Source: Nonomuraea sediminis (GTDB lineage: Bacteria; Actinomycetota; Actinomycetes; Streptosporangiales; Streptosporangiaceae). From it: DNA of 64,000 nt. Both the position numbers and the translations under genes were made by a program. The stretch is from assembly GCF_018531495.1 (NCBI RefSeq), contig NZ_JAHDTI010000002.1, positions 744,001 to 808,000 on the forward strand, written 5' to 3'. The stretch's first letter is position 1; each line of letters begins with the position of its first letter. The notes below the pieces were generated by a model, which had not been told where the DNA came from, searched no databases, and was given only the letters and a program-made list of their open reading frames with translations. Of this stretch, positions 16,073-24,461 are shown in pieces.

Positions 16073-16870
16073 ATGCAACTCGGCCAGATCCAGCAAACGG
16101 CGCTACTCACCCTGTATGCCCGGGCCCTGGACAGCAGGCTGTCCAGACCGATACTCGGCGACCCCCTGTCGGCGGACATCGCCTCCCAGATCGACTACGA
16201 CTTCGCCAAGCTGAAGCTCAAACCCAGCCTGGTGTGCAGCACGGCCCTGCGGGCCAGGAGGATCGACGACGCCGTCCGGGCGTTCACCGCCGAGCATCCG
16301 GACGCGATCGTGCTCGACCTCGGCTGCGGGCTCGACACTCGCGCCGCCCGCTGCGCCCCGCCCGGCGGCGTCGACTGGTACGACGTCGACTACCCGGAGG
16401 TCCTCGAACTGCGGGAGAAGTACCTGCCCGGCCGCTCCCACCTCATCGCCGCCGAACTGACCGGCGACGCCTGGCCGGCGCAGGTGCCCACCGGCCGGCC
16501 CACGATGCTGGTGGCCGATGGGGTGCTGCCGTTCATGCCCGGCGACACGTTCGCCGCCATGGTCCGCCGCCTCACCGGGCACGTCTCCGGCGGCGAGCTC
16601 GTACTGAACGGCTACACCCGCTTCGCCGCGTGGGCCATGAAGTACCACCCCACGATCAAAGCGCTCGGCATCCAGGCCGCGCAGGGCTTCGACGACCCGC
16701 GCGAGCCGGAGTCGTGGGGCGCCGGGCTCACCCTCGCCGGTGAGCAGCTGCTCTGCCGCGATCCGCTGGTGGCGAAGTTCCCGCAGCCGTCGCGGGCGGC
16801 CGCCCGGTTCATGGCGCTGAGCACGGGCATGTCGCGGCAGGGTGCCCGCGTCCTGCGGTACCGCTTCTAG
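16073..16870 (+). CDS. TcmP/PPM1-like class I SAM-dependent methyltransferase
   Basis: A 265-residue methyltransferase of the leucine-carboxyl/tetracenomycin O-methyltransferase (COG3315) type. The N-terminal helix region ILGDPLSADIASQIDYDF precedes the SAM motif IVLDLGCGLDTRAAR, then WYDVDYPEVLELREKYLP (acidic ribose-binding residue) and LVADGVLPFM. Such enzymes O-methylate carboxyl or phenolic groups in secondary metabolites, or unknown substrates. A short AT-rich promoter lies directly upstream. It ends 30 bases before the converging DUF5996 gene. Confidence 0.85.
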   Translation: MQLGQIQQTALLTLYARALDSRLSRPILGDPLSADIASQIDYDFAKLKLKPSLVCSTALRARRIDDAVRAFTAEHPDAIVLDLGCGLDTRAARCAPPGGVDWYDVDYPEVLELREKYLPGRSHLIAAELTGDAWPAQVPTGRPTMLVADGVLPFMPGDTFAAMVRRLTGHVSGGELVLNGYTRFAAWAMKYHPTIKALGIQAAQGFDDPREPESWGAGLTLAGEQLLCRDPLVAKFPQPSRAAARFMALSTGMSRQGARVLRYRF

Positions 16871-16900
16871 AGACCGCCCACGCGCCGGGCCGGCAGCTTT

Positions 16901-17827
16901 CTAGTGGGAATGCCTCAGGTGGGGATCGGTGACGCCGTCCGGGCTTGCCAGCCCGGAGGCGTCGCAGCCTGTCGTGCGGGCTCCGGCGCGGTAGGCGCTG
17001 TTGAGGAAGCCGAGCGCGGTGTCCACGGGGTCGTCGGCCTGCCGTACGTCGTCGTAACGGAGCACCGCCAGGTGGCTGCCCCCGGACGGGATCCAGGCCG
17101 CCCAGTCAGGCCAGAGCTTGTGCTCGGTCAGGTCGGGCGGCTCGGGCGCGGTGTAGGAGTAGAACGCCGGCCAGGGCCGCTCCTCGTCGCCGAACCAGAA
17201 GCCGCTGCTGATCACTTCCCAGCTGTAGGCCTCCCTGGTCACCGGGTCGGCCTCGGCGGGCGGCTCCACCTTGCGGCCGGTGAAGCGAGTGACCGCGAGG
17301 TCGAAGGTGTGCCAGAAGTGGTGGACCGGGCTGGTCTTGCCGCAGAAGTCCGCCGCGTACCGCTCCAGCACCTGCGCCACCTGCGAAAGGATCACCCAGT
17401 ACCGGGTGATCAGGGCGGGGTCGTAGGCGGCGTGCTTGGTGTCCTCGGCGAACGGGGTACTGTCGGCCAGGTCGAACGGCACGGCGTGGATCTCGGCGTG
17501 GATGCCGAGGTCGTCCAGGATGTCGAAGAGCCCGGCGTAGAAGCTGGCGACCGACTGCCCGATGAGCGGCATGTCGGCGCTGCGGCCGTCCAGCCGGTCG
17601 ACGACGAGCCGGTGGCGCACCAGGTCGAAGTCGATACAGAAGCCGTCCATGGGCCTGGTGGTCAGGCCCCGGCCGGTGAGGTGGAAGGGCACGTTCCACC
17701 AGTGGTTGCGGCGGACGCTGGCGGCCAGCCGTACCTTGCCCACGATCTGGGCGAAACGGTGGAAGGTGTCCTTGGTGTCCACCCACTCGTCGTACGGCAT
17801 CGCCGGAAATGTCTCCACAAGCGTCAC
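16901..17827 (-). CDS. DUF5996 family protein
   Basis: A 308-residue protein recognised by its conserved blocks: MPYDEWVDTKDTFHRFAQIVGK, RNHWWNVPFHLTGRGLTT, HAEIHAVPFDLADSTPF, FWHTFDLAVTRFTGR and SSGFWFGDEERPWPAFYSY. The family is soluble, Trp/His rich and uncharacterised. The GTG at 17827 lies six bases after the MarR stop, so the two are co-transcribed; an ATG nine codons in is an alternative start. Function unknown. Confidence 0.8.
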   Translation of the reverse strand: MTLVETFPAMPYDEWVDTKDTFHRFAQIVGKVRLAASVRRNHWWNVPFHLTGRGLTTRPMDGFCIDFDLVRHRLVVDRLDGRSADMPLIGQSVASFYAGLFDILDDLGIHAEIHAVPFDLADSTPFAEDTKHAAYDPALITRYWVILSQVAQVLERYAADFCGKTSPVHHFWHTFDLAVTRFTGRKVEPPAEADPVTREAYSWEVISSGFWFGDEERPWPAFYSYTAPEPPDLTEHKLWPDWAAWIPSGGSHLAVLRYDDVRQADDPVDTALGFLNSAYRAGARTTGCDASGLASPDGVTDPHLRHSH

Positions 17828-17833
17828 GGTAGC

Positions 17834-18286
17834 TCAGAGCTGCTTGAGTGTCCTGGCCAGGCTGTCCGGCGAGTCGCTACGCGCCACCATCGCGTCCAGG
17901 ACCTCGCGGAACGTCTCGATCTTCGCCTCGCCGAGGCTCTGCGCGAGCTCGCGCTCGAAGGCCTGGTGGAACTCGTGCCCCGTCGCCAGCAGCGCGCGGG
18001 CGCGGTCGGTGAGCACCAGCAGCTTCACCCGCCCGTCGGACGGGTCGGGCACCCGGTCGACGTAGCCGGCGGCCACCATCTCCTCGACGGTCTTGGCCGC
18101 GCCCTGCGGTGTGATCCTGAGCAGCGCGGCCAGGCGGCTGGTCGTGACGCTCTCCTGGGCCAGCACCTTGAACGCGAAGCCGAAGGTGGGCTTGAGGTGC
18201 GTGAATCCGTGCTTCGCCAGATGCTCGTGCAGCTCGTCGACGAACTGGTTGTAGGCCAGCCCGAGCAGCACCCCGAAATGGGTCAC
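17834..18286 (-). CDS. MarR family transcriptional regulator
   Basis: A 150-residue winged-helix repressor: HEHLAKHGFTHLKPTFGFAFK, recognition region SRLAALLRITPQGAAKTVEEM, and the wing VDRVPDPSDGRVKLLVLTDRA. It starts with GTG at 18286 with GGAGGG seven bases upstream. It is divergent from two cupin genes across a TACAAC-N4-GTTGTA dyad, so it probably represses them and its own MarR-DUF5996 operon in response to a small aromatic or oxidant ligand. Confidence 0.9.
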   Translation of the reverse strand: MTHFGVLLGLAYNQFVDELHEHLAKHGFTHLKPTFGFAFKVLAQESVTTSRLAALLRITPQGAAKTVEEMVAAGYVDRVPDPSDGRVKLLVLTDRARALLATGHEFHQAFERELAQSLGEAKIETFREVLDAMVARSDSPDSLARTLKQL

Positions 18287-18310
18287 TTGACGTCCCTCCT
18301 TCCCGAGATA

Positions 18311-18326
18311 TACAACTATGGTTGTA
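18311..18326. promoter_or_regulatory. MarR operator dyad
   Basis: TACAAC (18311-18316), TATG, GTTGTA (18321-18326), a perfect inverted repeat of the MarR type between the divergent MarR and cupin genes. A second GTTGTA half-site follows at about 18334. Confidence 0.65.
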
Positions 18327-18359
18327 AACCTCGGTTGTAGATCTGTTGAGAGGATACCA

Positions 18360-18731
18360 ATGCCGGTTATCAGCGGGGCCACCGCCCCGACCTTTGACCT
18401 CCCGAACGCCACCTTCACCGGTCTGGCCTCCCCCAGCAGGGGCGCCAAGGAGACCTGCGTGTGGCGCACCAAGGTCCACCCGGGCGCCGAGCCCGGTATG
18501 CACTCCTTCGACCACGAGGAGGTGCTGGTCGTCGTCGCCGGCGCCGGAGTCGCCCACCTCGGCGAGTCCGAGCACCCCGTCGTCACCGGCGACGCGATCG
18601 TGGTGCCCTCTGGGACGCAGTTCGGCCTCGGCAACCCGCACGGTGAGCCGCTCGAGCTGATCGTGGCGCTCCCCGTCGGCGCGCTCGCCCACGTGAACGG
18701 CCAGACCGTCGTCCCCATGCCCGCCCAGTAG
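18360..18731 (+). CDS. Cupin domain protein (first of a tandem pair)
   Basis: A 123-residue single-domain cupin. Motif 1 is the region HSFDHEEVLVVVAGAGVAHLG and motif 2 is GDAIVVPSGTQFGLGNPHGEPLEL. The His/Glu of motif 1 could bind a metal. GAGAGGA precedes the ATG at 18360. It is followed after eight bases by a paralogue with the same opening residues (MPVI-GATAPTF), a recent local duplication. Such proteins can be dioxygenases, isomerases or small-molecule sensors. Predicted MarR control suggests a role in handling the MarR ligand. Confidence 0.82.
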   Translation: MPVISGATAPTFDLPNATFTGLASPSRGAKETCVWRTKVHPGAEPGMHSFDHEEVLVVVAGAGVAHLGESEHPVVTGDAIVVPSGTQFGLGNPHGEPLELIVALPVGALAHVNGQTVVPMPAQ

Positions 18732-18739
18732 GAGAACAG

Positions 18740-19114
18740 ATGCCCGTGATCGACGGGGCCACGGCCCCCACCTTCACCGTCCCCCACGTCACCGCCACCG
18801 GGCTGGCAGCGCCCAGCCGGGGCTCGGCGGAGACCTGCATGTGGCGCTTCACCATGGATCCCGGCGCGCCGACCGGCATCCACCAGGTGGACCGCGAGGA
18901 GATCTTCGTGATCCTGTCCGGCAGGGCGCTGGCCACGATCGACGGCGCCGAGCACCCCCTCGGGCCGGGCGACGCCCTGGTGGTGCCTGCGCACACGCCC
19001 TTCGGCATCGCCAACCCGCACGAGGAGCCGGTCGAGATGGTCGCCGTGCTCCCCGTCGGCGGTCAGGCGATCATGCCGGGCCAGGATCCGTTCGTCCCGC
19101 CGTGGGCCCGTTGA
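18740..19114 (+). CDS. Cupin domain protein (second of a tandem pair)
   Basis: A 124-residue paralogue of the preceding gene: MPVIDGATAPTFTVPHVTATGLAAPSRG parallels the first copy block for block. Its motif 1 is HQVDREEIFVILSGRALATIDG and motif 2 GDALVVPAHTPFGIANPHEEPVEMV. GGAG lies close before the ATG, and the eight-base gap means one mRNA. The 3' end overlaps the molybdenum hydroxylase gene by 44 bases. The two copies differ around the pocket (HSFDHEE versus HQVDREE), so they may have split roles. Confidence 0.82.
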   Translation: MPVIDGATAPTFTVPHVTATGLAAPSRGSAETCMWRFTMDPGAPTGIHQVDREEIFVILSGRALATIDGAEHPLGPGDALVVPAHTPFGIANPHEEPVEMVAVLPVGGQAIMPGQDPFVPPWAR

Positions 19115-21317
19115 GATAGCCCCAGATCCTGGCGGGCGTCATCGGGGTCCGGGTGAGCCGGCCGGCGATCTCGGGCACGGCGGCGGCGATCGCGTTGCCG
19201 ATGGCCGCCGGCGGCCCGATCGTCCCGCCCTCACCCGCCCCCTTCATCCCGCCCGGAGTGATCGGCGAAGGCGTCTCGAACAGCACCACCTCGATGTCGG
19301 GCACGTCGGTGGCACCGGGCAGCAGGTAGTCCACGATCGGCTGCCCGTCGTCGGTGTAGACGATCTCCTCGCTCAGCGCCATGCCGATGCCCTGCACCAC
19401 CCCGCCGTGGATCTGCCCCCGCACGATCGCCTCGTTGACCACGACCCCCGAGTCGTGGACCGCCCAGTACCCCTCGACCTCGACCGCCCCCGTCTCCACG
19501 TCGACGGCCACGGCCGCCGCGTGCGCCCCGTAGGCGAACGTGGTCTCCGCCGGGTCGTAGCTGGCCCGCTCCTCCAGCCCAGGCTCCATCCCCGGGGGCA
19601 GGTCCCAGCCCCGCCAGGCCGCCGTCGCCAGCTCGCGCAGCGTCAGCCCCGACTGCGGATCGCCCTTCACCCGCACGGCCGAACCGTCCAGCTCCAGATC
19701 GTCCTGCGCGGCCTCCAGCCGGTGCGCCGCGATCGTCAGGATCTTCTCCCGCAGCTTCCCCGCCGCCTGGATCAGCGCCCCGCCGCCCACCGCCAGCGCC
19801 CTGCTGGCGATCGACCCGAGCGAGGAGTACGGCGTGGCCGCGGTGTCACCCAGCACCACCCGCACGCTGTCCACGGGCACGCCCATCCGCTCGGCGGCCA
19901 GCTGGGCGAGCGTGGTCTCGATCCCCTGCCCGATGCCGACCACCCCGGCGACCACGACCAGCGACCCGTCGGGCTCCATCCGCAGGATCGCGGTCTCGAA
20001 CCCGCCGGCCTGCATGCCCATCGCCTTCATCGCCATCGAAGGGCCGAGCCCGGTCCCCTCGACGTGGCAGGAGAAGCCGATGCCGCGCCTGCGCCCGTCG
20101 TCGATCTCGCGCACCCTGGCCAGCTCGCGCACCGTGCGCAGCGCGCGCGGGTAGTCGCCCGAGTCGTAGACCTGCCAGACCCGCGTGGTGCAGGGCAGTT
20201 CGTCGGGTCCCAGCATGTTGCGCAGCCGCAGCTCCACCGGGTCGAACCCGAAGCGCCTGGCCGCCTCGTCGATCAGCCGCTCCCTGGTCATCGCCGCCTC
20301 GGGCTGGCCGAAGCCGCGGTAGGAGCCGGTGGGCGCGGTCGTGGTCAGCACGCCGCGCAGCCGTACGCCCGCCTTGTCGAAGCGGTAGGGGCCGGGCAGG
20401 AGCGTGGCCGTCACCGCGAACGGCGAGATGCCGACGTTCGACGGATGCGCACCGAGGTCTCCCACCACGTCGGCGTACAGCGCGGTGAAGCGCCCCGAGG
20501 CGTCCAGCGCGAGCCGGGCCCGGTGGACGGCCTCGCGGGCGGGCAGCGTGGCCACCAGCCGGTCGCTCGGCGATTCGATCCAGGCCACCGGGCGGCCCAG
20601 GCGCATCGCCGCCAGGCAGATCAGCGCCTCGTCCGGATACAGGTGCTCCTTGCCGCCGAACCCGCCGCCGGTGTCGCCACTGATCACCCTGACCTGCCCG
20701 TGCGGCAGCCCGAGCGCGTCGGCGGCATGGTCGCGCACGTGGTGCGGCGCCTGGGTGGAGATCCGGATGGTCAGCTCCCCGTCGGCGAAGGAGGCCACCA
20801 GCCCGCGCGGCTCCATCGGGTGCGGCGAGCACCTGCCGAACCTGAACTCCAGCTCCACCACGTGCTCGCCGCCGGCGACGGCCGCGTCGGCGTCGCCCAT
20901 CACGAAGTCGCAGAACACCTCGCCCTGATCGATCCCGATCACCGGGGGCAGCTCGTCGAACTCCAGGTCCAGCAGGTCGGCCGCGTCCCTGGCGGCCTCC
21001 GGCGTGACGGCCACCACGACCGCCACCGGCTGGCCGGCGTACCTGATCACCTCGTCCATCACCGGGTAGGACAGCACCCGCTGGTCGGGCGCGAGGCTCA
21101 CACACGGCAGCCGAACCCCGTCGGCGTCCCGCACGGTGATGACGTCCAGCACTCCCGGGTGCGCGCGGGCCGCCTTGGCCTCGAAGCTCACCAGCCTGCC
21201 GTGCGCGATCGGGCTGCGCACGACGTGCGCGTGGGCCATGCCGGGCAGCTTGATGCCGGCGACGAACCTGCCCCGTCCGCTCAGCAGCCGGGCGTCCTCC
21301 CTGCGGGCCATGCTCAT
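19071..21317 (-). CDS. Molybdopterin-binding large subunit, xanthine dehydrogenase/CoxL family
   Basis: A 748-residue molybdenum hydroxylase large subunit. The N-terminus REDARLLSGRGRFVAGIKLPGMAHAHVVRSPIAHG is the standard family opening; the molybdopterin site shows GDTGGGFGGKEHLYPDEA, the loop TGSYRGFGQPEA, and near the C-terminus GAGEGGTIGPPAAIGNAIAAA containing the catalytic Glu. These enzymes hydroxylate aldehydes, heterocycles or CO together with FAD and 2Fe-2S subunits, but neither partner gene lies next to it here. Either the partners are elsewhere or it works with shared subunits. Start at ATG 21317; a second ATG is two codons on. Confidence 0.9.
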   Translation of the reverse strand: MSMARREDARLLSGRGRFVAGIKLPGMAHAHVVRSPIAHGRLVSFEAKAARAHPGVLDVITVRDADGVRLPCVSLAPDQRVLSYPVMDEVIRYAGQPVAVVVAVTPEAARDAADLLDLEFDELPPVIGIDQGEVFCDFVMGDADAAVAGGEHVVELEFRFGRCSPHPMEPRGLVASFADGELTIRISTQAPHHVRDHAADALGLPHGQVRVISGDTGGGFGGKEHLYPDEALICLAAMRLGRPVAWIESPSDRLVATLPAREAVHRARLALDASGRFTALYADVVGDLGAHPSNVGISPFAVTATLLPGPYRFDKAGVRLRGVLTTTAPTGSYRGFGQPEAAMTRERLIDEAARRFGFDPVELRLRNMLGPDELPCTTRVWQVYDSGDYPRALRTVRELARVREIDDGRRRGIGFSCHVEGTGLGPSMAMKAMGMQAGGFETAILRMEPDGSLVVVAGVVGIGQGIETTLAQLAAERMGVPVDSVRVVLGDTAATPYSSLGSIASRALAVGGGALIQAAGKLREKILTIAAHRLEAAQDDLELDGSAVRVKGDPQSGLTLRELATAAWRGWDLPPGMEPGLEERASYDPAETTFAYGAHAAAVAVDVETGAVEVEGYWAVHDSGVVVNEAIVRGQIHGGVVQGIGMALSEEIVYTDDGQPIVDYLLPGATDVPDIEVVLFETPSPITPGGMKGAGEGGTIGPPAAIGNAIAAAVPEIAGRLTRTPMTPARIWGYLNGPTAGRTDPGPA

Positions 21318-21397
21318 GAACCCGATTGTGACCGCGCGCCGATGAGTTTCCAGTCTCCAACCGGTCTACATGGTCAACGACAGAAGGAGGCAACACC

Positions 21398-21775
21398 ATG
21401 ACGAGCCCGGCCCTTGGCAGCATGCTCCTGTCCAGCACGGACCCACAGCGGCTGCGCGACTGGTACGTGGCGGCGCTCGAGCCGCAGGAGAACAATGAGG
21501 GAAACGGCTACCGGATCCTGACGTTCGGCGAGTTCCACGTCCTCATCGACTCCCGCGCGGACATCGGCGACAAGAACCCCGAACCAGGCCGGGTGATCTT
21601 CAACTTCCACGTGGACGACGCCCACGCCGTCGCCGCCCGCGTCGACAAGCTCGGCACGACCTGGCTGGCCGAGCTGGAGGAGCGCGACGGCGGCCTGTTC
21701 GCCACCGCGATCGACCCGGACGGCAACTACGTGCAGATCATCCAGCTCAGCGAAGAGCAGAAGAAAGCGATGTAG
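21398..21775 (+). CDS. VOC family protein (glyoxalase/dioxygenase fold)
   Basis: A 125-residue single VOC module: [18 protein letters not shown], then [21 protein letters not shown] and [16 protein letters not shown], the last with the metal-site-type Glu replaced by Gln. An ideal ribosome binding site (AGAAGGAGG) precedes the ATG. A second VOC gene follows after four bases. Possible roles are detoxification (glyoxalase, bleomycin or fosfomycin-like) or ligand binding; nothing specific can be said. Confidence 0.85.
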   Translation: MTSPALGSMLLSSTDPQRLRDWYVAALEPQENNEGNGYRILTFGEFHVLIDSRADIGDKNPEPGRVIFNFHVDDAHAVAARVDKLGTTWLAELEERDGGLFATAIDPDGNYVQIIQLSEEQKKAM

Positions 21776-21779
21776 CGAC

Positions 21780-22151
21780 ATGTTCGGCGACACCAAGGCC
21801 TTCAGCGGCTTCTCCGTGAACGACCTGGCCGCGGCCAAGCAGTTCTACGGCGAGACGCTCGGCATCAGGGTGACCGAGGAGCACGGGCTGCTCACCCTGC
21901 ACCTGGCCGGCGGCGACCGGCCCACCCTGGTCTATCCCAAGGACGACCACACGCCCGCCACGTACACGATCCTCAACTTCCCTGTCGAGGACATCGACAA
22001 GGCGGTCGACCTGCTCACCGACCGCGGGGTGCGGTTCGAGCGCTACGAGCATCTGCAGACCGACGAGAAGGGGGTCTTCCGCGGGGGCGGTCCCCTGATC
22101 GCCTGGTTCACCGACCCGGCGGGCAACATCCTGTCGGTGATCCAGATGTAG
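21780..22151 (+). CDS. VOC family protein
   Basis: A 123-residue VOC protein: [45 protein letters not shown] and [16 protein letters not shown]. The DPAGN turn and terminal strand are typical; the final metal-binding Glu is Ser (ILSVIQM), so a non-enzymatic or altered role is possible. It is co-transcribed with the VOC gene before it (four-base gap). A strong GC hairpin ends the unit. Confidence 0.85.
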   Translation: MFGDTKAFSGFSVNDLAAAKQFYGETLGIRVTEEHGLLTLHLAGGDRPTLVYPKDDHTPATYTILNFPVEDIDKAVDLLTDRGVRFERYEHLQTDEKGVFRGGGPLIAWFTDPAGNILSVIQM

Positions 22152-22157
22152 GGCACC

Positions 22158-22225
22158 GGCTGGTCCGCGCCGCGGCCCGTCTTCCCGGACGGCGTCGGCC
22201 CGCTCCGGCCGCGCGCGGACCAACC
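22158..22225 (+). terminator. Long GC hairpin after the VOC pair
   Basis: TGGTCCGCGC (22161-22170) pairs with GCGCGGACCA (22213-22222); flanking GGC/ACC and inner GCGGCC/GGCCGC extend the stem to about 18-19 pairs with small defects. There is no U-run, which is usual in actinomycetes. Confidence 0.6.
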
Positions 22226-22359
22226 GGACAAAACGATCACCGTTCGCGTGAACCTTACGCCGCGTTTACCGGCAGTGAGTACACTCGGGCGCGATCCAAT
22301 CGGCCGAGATCTGTACGGCGAGGCTCTTGGCCATGGGCGGCTGCCCTCGGCCCCGTCCC

Positions 22360-23751
22360 ATGGAGAGTCACGTGCTTCTTGACGCTGCGCCGCCCTCCAC
22401 AGCCCCGCCCAAACGGCGCCGCTGGCTGCGCTGGACCCTCATCATCGCCGTGACCCTGGTGCTCGCGCTGGTCGGCGCCGCCGTGATCGTGTACGCCAAG
22501 CTCACAGGCAACGTCAAGCACATCGACATCACCGGCGAGGACCTCGGCGCCACCCGCCCACCCAAGATCGCGACCACCGCGCAGAACATCCTGATCGTCG
22601 GCTCCGACCAGCGCGACGGCAAGAACGCCAAGTACGGCCACCGCGTCGCCGGCGAGCGCACCGACACGATCATGCTGGCCCACCTGTCGTCCAAGCGCGA
22701 CAACGCGATGGTCGTCAGCTTCCCCCGCGACTCGCTGGTCCAGCTGCCCGCCTGCCGCGCCAAGGGCCCCTTCGCGGGCCAGCAGCCGCACGTCGGCATG
22801 ATCAACGAGTCGTTCAACTCCGGCGGCATCGGCTGCACCTGGAAGACGATCGAGTCGCTCACGCACATCCACATCGACCACTTCGTCAAGGTCGACTTCA
22901 CCGGCTTCAAGAGCATGGTCGACGCGGTCGGCGGCGTCGAGGTGTGCCTGCCGCAGCGCATCGACGACACCAAGGCCCTGCTCCACCTGCCCGCCGGGAA
23001 GCAGACACTCAACGGCGAGCAGGCGCTGGGCTACGTGCGCGCCCGCTACAGCATCGGCGACGGCTCCGACATCGGGCGCATCCAGCGCCAGCAGATGTTC
23101 ATCGCCTCCATGATCAAGAAGGTGATGAGCGGCCAGACGCTCACCAACCCGGCCAAGCTGCTCGGCTTCCTCGACGCGGGCACCAAGTCCGTCACCACCG
23201 ACCCCGACCTCACGCCCGGCGTCATGAAGGACCTGGCCACCAGCCTGCAGGGCCTCAAGGCCGGCCAGATCCGCTTCGTCACCACGCCTTGGCACTACTC
23301 GCTCACCCAGCCCGGCCGCGTCGAGTGGGTGCAGCCGCAGGCGGGCAAGCTCTTCGAGACCGTCGCGGGAGACCGCAGCCTGCAGGGCGTCAAGGGCGGC
23401 CAGACCAAGGTGTCGCCGGAGAAGATCCAGATCGAGCTGCGCAACGGCACCTACCGCGGCGGCCTCGGCACCCAGGTCGCCGCCGCCCTCGAGCAGCGCG
23501 GCTACCACATCACCAAGGTCACCGACACGCGCACCAAGCCCGTGGCCAAGACCACCGTCCTGTACTCCCCCGCCGGCGAGACCCGGGTCCCGACCCTGAC
23601 CAAGGACCTGCTCGCCAGCCAGACCCGCCTGGTCCCCGCCGCCCAGACCCCGCACCTGATCCTCGTCATCGGCAACGACTGGAAGGGCCTCAAACCCCAG
23701 CCCCCCACCGTCCCCAGCTTCGACGCCACCCACGACACGTGCGCGTCCTGA
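22360..23751 (+). CDS. LCP (LytR-CpsA-Psr) family cell-wall glycopolymer ligase with LytR_C domain
   Basis: A 463-residue membrane-anchored enzyme that attaches polyprenyl-pyrophosphate-linked glycopolymers to peptidoglycan. One N-terminal helix (LIIAVTLVLALVGAAVIVYA) follows a basic KRRRWLR stretch. The LCP domain has QNILIVGSDQRDG, GERTDTIMLAHLSSKRDNAMVVSFPRDSLV (catalytic Asp/Arg), FNSGGIGCTWKTIE and the Arg-rich RARYSIGDGSDIGRIQRQQ. A C-terminal LytR_C domain begins near IQIELRNGTYRGGLG. The ATG at 22360 is my choice; a TTG at 22327 or ATG at 22333 in frame would lengthen it. The stop lies in a 25-base tandem duplication. Confidence 0.88.
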   Translation: MESHVLLDAAPPSTAPPKRRRWLRWTLIIAVTLVLALVGAAVIVYAKLTGNVKHIDITGEDLGATRPPKIATTAQNILIVGSDQRDGKNAKYGHRVAGERTDTIMLAHLSSKRDNAMVVSFPRDSLVQLPACRAKGPFAGQQPHVGMINESFNSGGIGCTWKTIESLTHIHIDHFVKVDFTGFKSMVDAVGGVEVCLPQRIDDTKALLHLPAGKQTLNGEQALGYVRARYSIGDGSDIGRIQRQQMFIASMIKKVMSGQTLTNPAKLLGFLDAGTKSVTTDPDLTPGVMKDLATSLQGLKAGQIRFVTTPWHYSLTQPGRVEWVQPQAGKLFETVAGDRSLQGVKGGQTKVSPEKIQIELRNGTYRGGLGTQVAAALEQRGYHITKVTDTRTKPVAKTTVLYSPAGETRVPTLTKDLLASQTRLVPAAQTPHLILVIGNDWKGLKPQPPTVPSFDATHDTCAS

Positions 23752-23790
23752 ACTTCCTCCAGCCCGCGCGTCCTGACCTTCCTCCAGCCC
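23741..23790 (+). repeat. Tandem 25-bp duplication across the LCP stop codon
   Basis: The unit at 23741-23765 (GCGCGTCCTGAACTTCCTCC plus AGCCC) is followed at once by 23766-23790 with one base changed (24/25 identical). The first copy contains the TGA stop of the LCP gene. A third, shortened copy (GCTCATCCTG) leads into the dispersed repeat. Confidence 0.9.
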
Positions 23791-23791
23791 G

Positions 23792-23900
23792 CTCATCCTG
23801 TACGGCGAGCCACGCCCACCGGCCGCCCGCCGTACTCCGGCCGCGGACCCGCGCCCGGCGCCCCTGGCGAGTCGATGCCGCCGTCCCGCCGCTACGACGC
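23792..23900 (+). repeat. Dispersed intergenic repeat, copy B
   Basis: Starts CTCATCCTGTACGGCGAGCC, followed by CCACCGGCCGCCCGCCGTAC, TCCGG, GGACCCGCGCCCGGCG, GGCGAGTCG and CGCCGCTACGACGC. It matches copy C over its first ~75 bases with only scattered differences and copy A in order. The rest of the gap to the VOC gene at 24041 shows no further gene. Confidence 0.75.
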
Positions 23901-24040
23901 ACGTACTCGTGGCCGCCGGCGCTGGGAGTGCCGACGCGGTTACTTCTCGGGAGGCAGGCGGGGGATGTCGGGCCCGAAAGCGCTGACACGGCGGGTCGAA
24001 GGGTGTTCCTGAGGGGGTTTGGGCGTGCGAGCATGGCGGG

Positions 24041-24439
24041 GTGATCGGTCATATCGGGATCAACGTGCCGGATCTCGCGGCGGCCAAGGCGTACTACGAC
24101 CAGGTCATGCCGTTGCTGGGGTTCGAGGAGTTCCTGTCCAGCCACGACCAGTTCGCCTACCGGCCCGCGGGCGGCAAGCCGGGCACGTACCTGTTCTTCT
24201 ACCCGGCGCTGGAGGAGAGCGGGTTCTCGCGGCACAGGACCGGGCTGCAGCACGTGGCGTTCATGGTCGGGTCCCGCTCCGCCGTACGGCAGGTGCGCGA
24301 TCTGGCCGAGAAGCTGGGCAGCGAGATCGTGCACGAGCCGCGCGAGTTCCCCGAGTACCCGCCGCCCTACTACGCGGCCTTCTGGCTCGACCCCTTCGGT
24401 TTCATGATCGAGGCGGTCTGCCACCACGACCGCGATTGA
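24041..24439 (+). CDS. VOC family protein (glyoxalase-like)
   Basis: A 132-residue VOC protein: IGHIGINVPDLAAAKAYYDQVMPLLGFEEF, RTGLQHVAFMVGSRSAVRQV and FWLDPFGFMIEAVCHHDRD. The His in GHIGINV, His in LQHVAF and Glu in MIEAV stand at the usual metal-ligand positions, so an active enzyme is plausible. It starts with GTG at 24041. It lies 22 bases before a serine hydrolase gene on the same strand. Confidence 0.85.
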   Translation: MIGHIGINVPDLAAAKAYYDQVMPLLGFEEFLSSHDQFAYRPAGGKPGTYLFFYPALEESGFSRHRTGLQHVAFMVGSRSAVRQVRDLAEKLGSEIVHEPREFPEYPPPYYAAFWLDPFGFMIEAVCHHDRD

Positions 24440-24461
24440 CCCTGACATCGTGTGAGGCGCT

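Noticed and set aside
22255..22290. Possible promoter (TTACGC ... TACACT) before the first LCP gene
   Set aside because: Spacing of about 19 bases and weak -35 match; the start codon itself is uncertain, so I did not list it as a feature.
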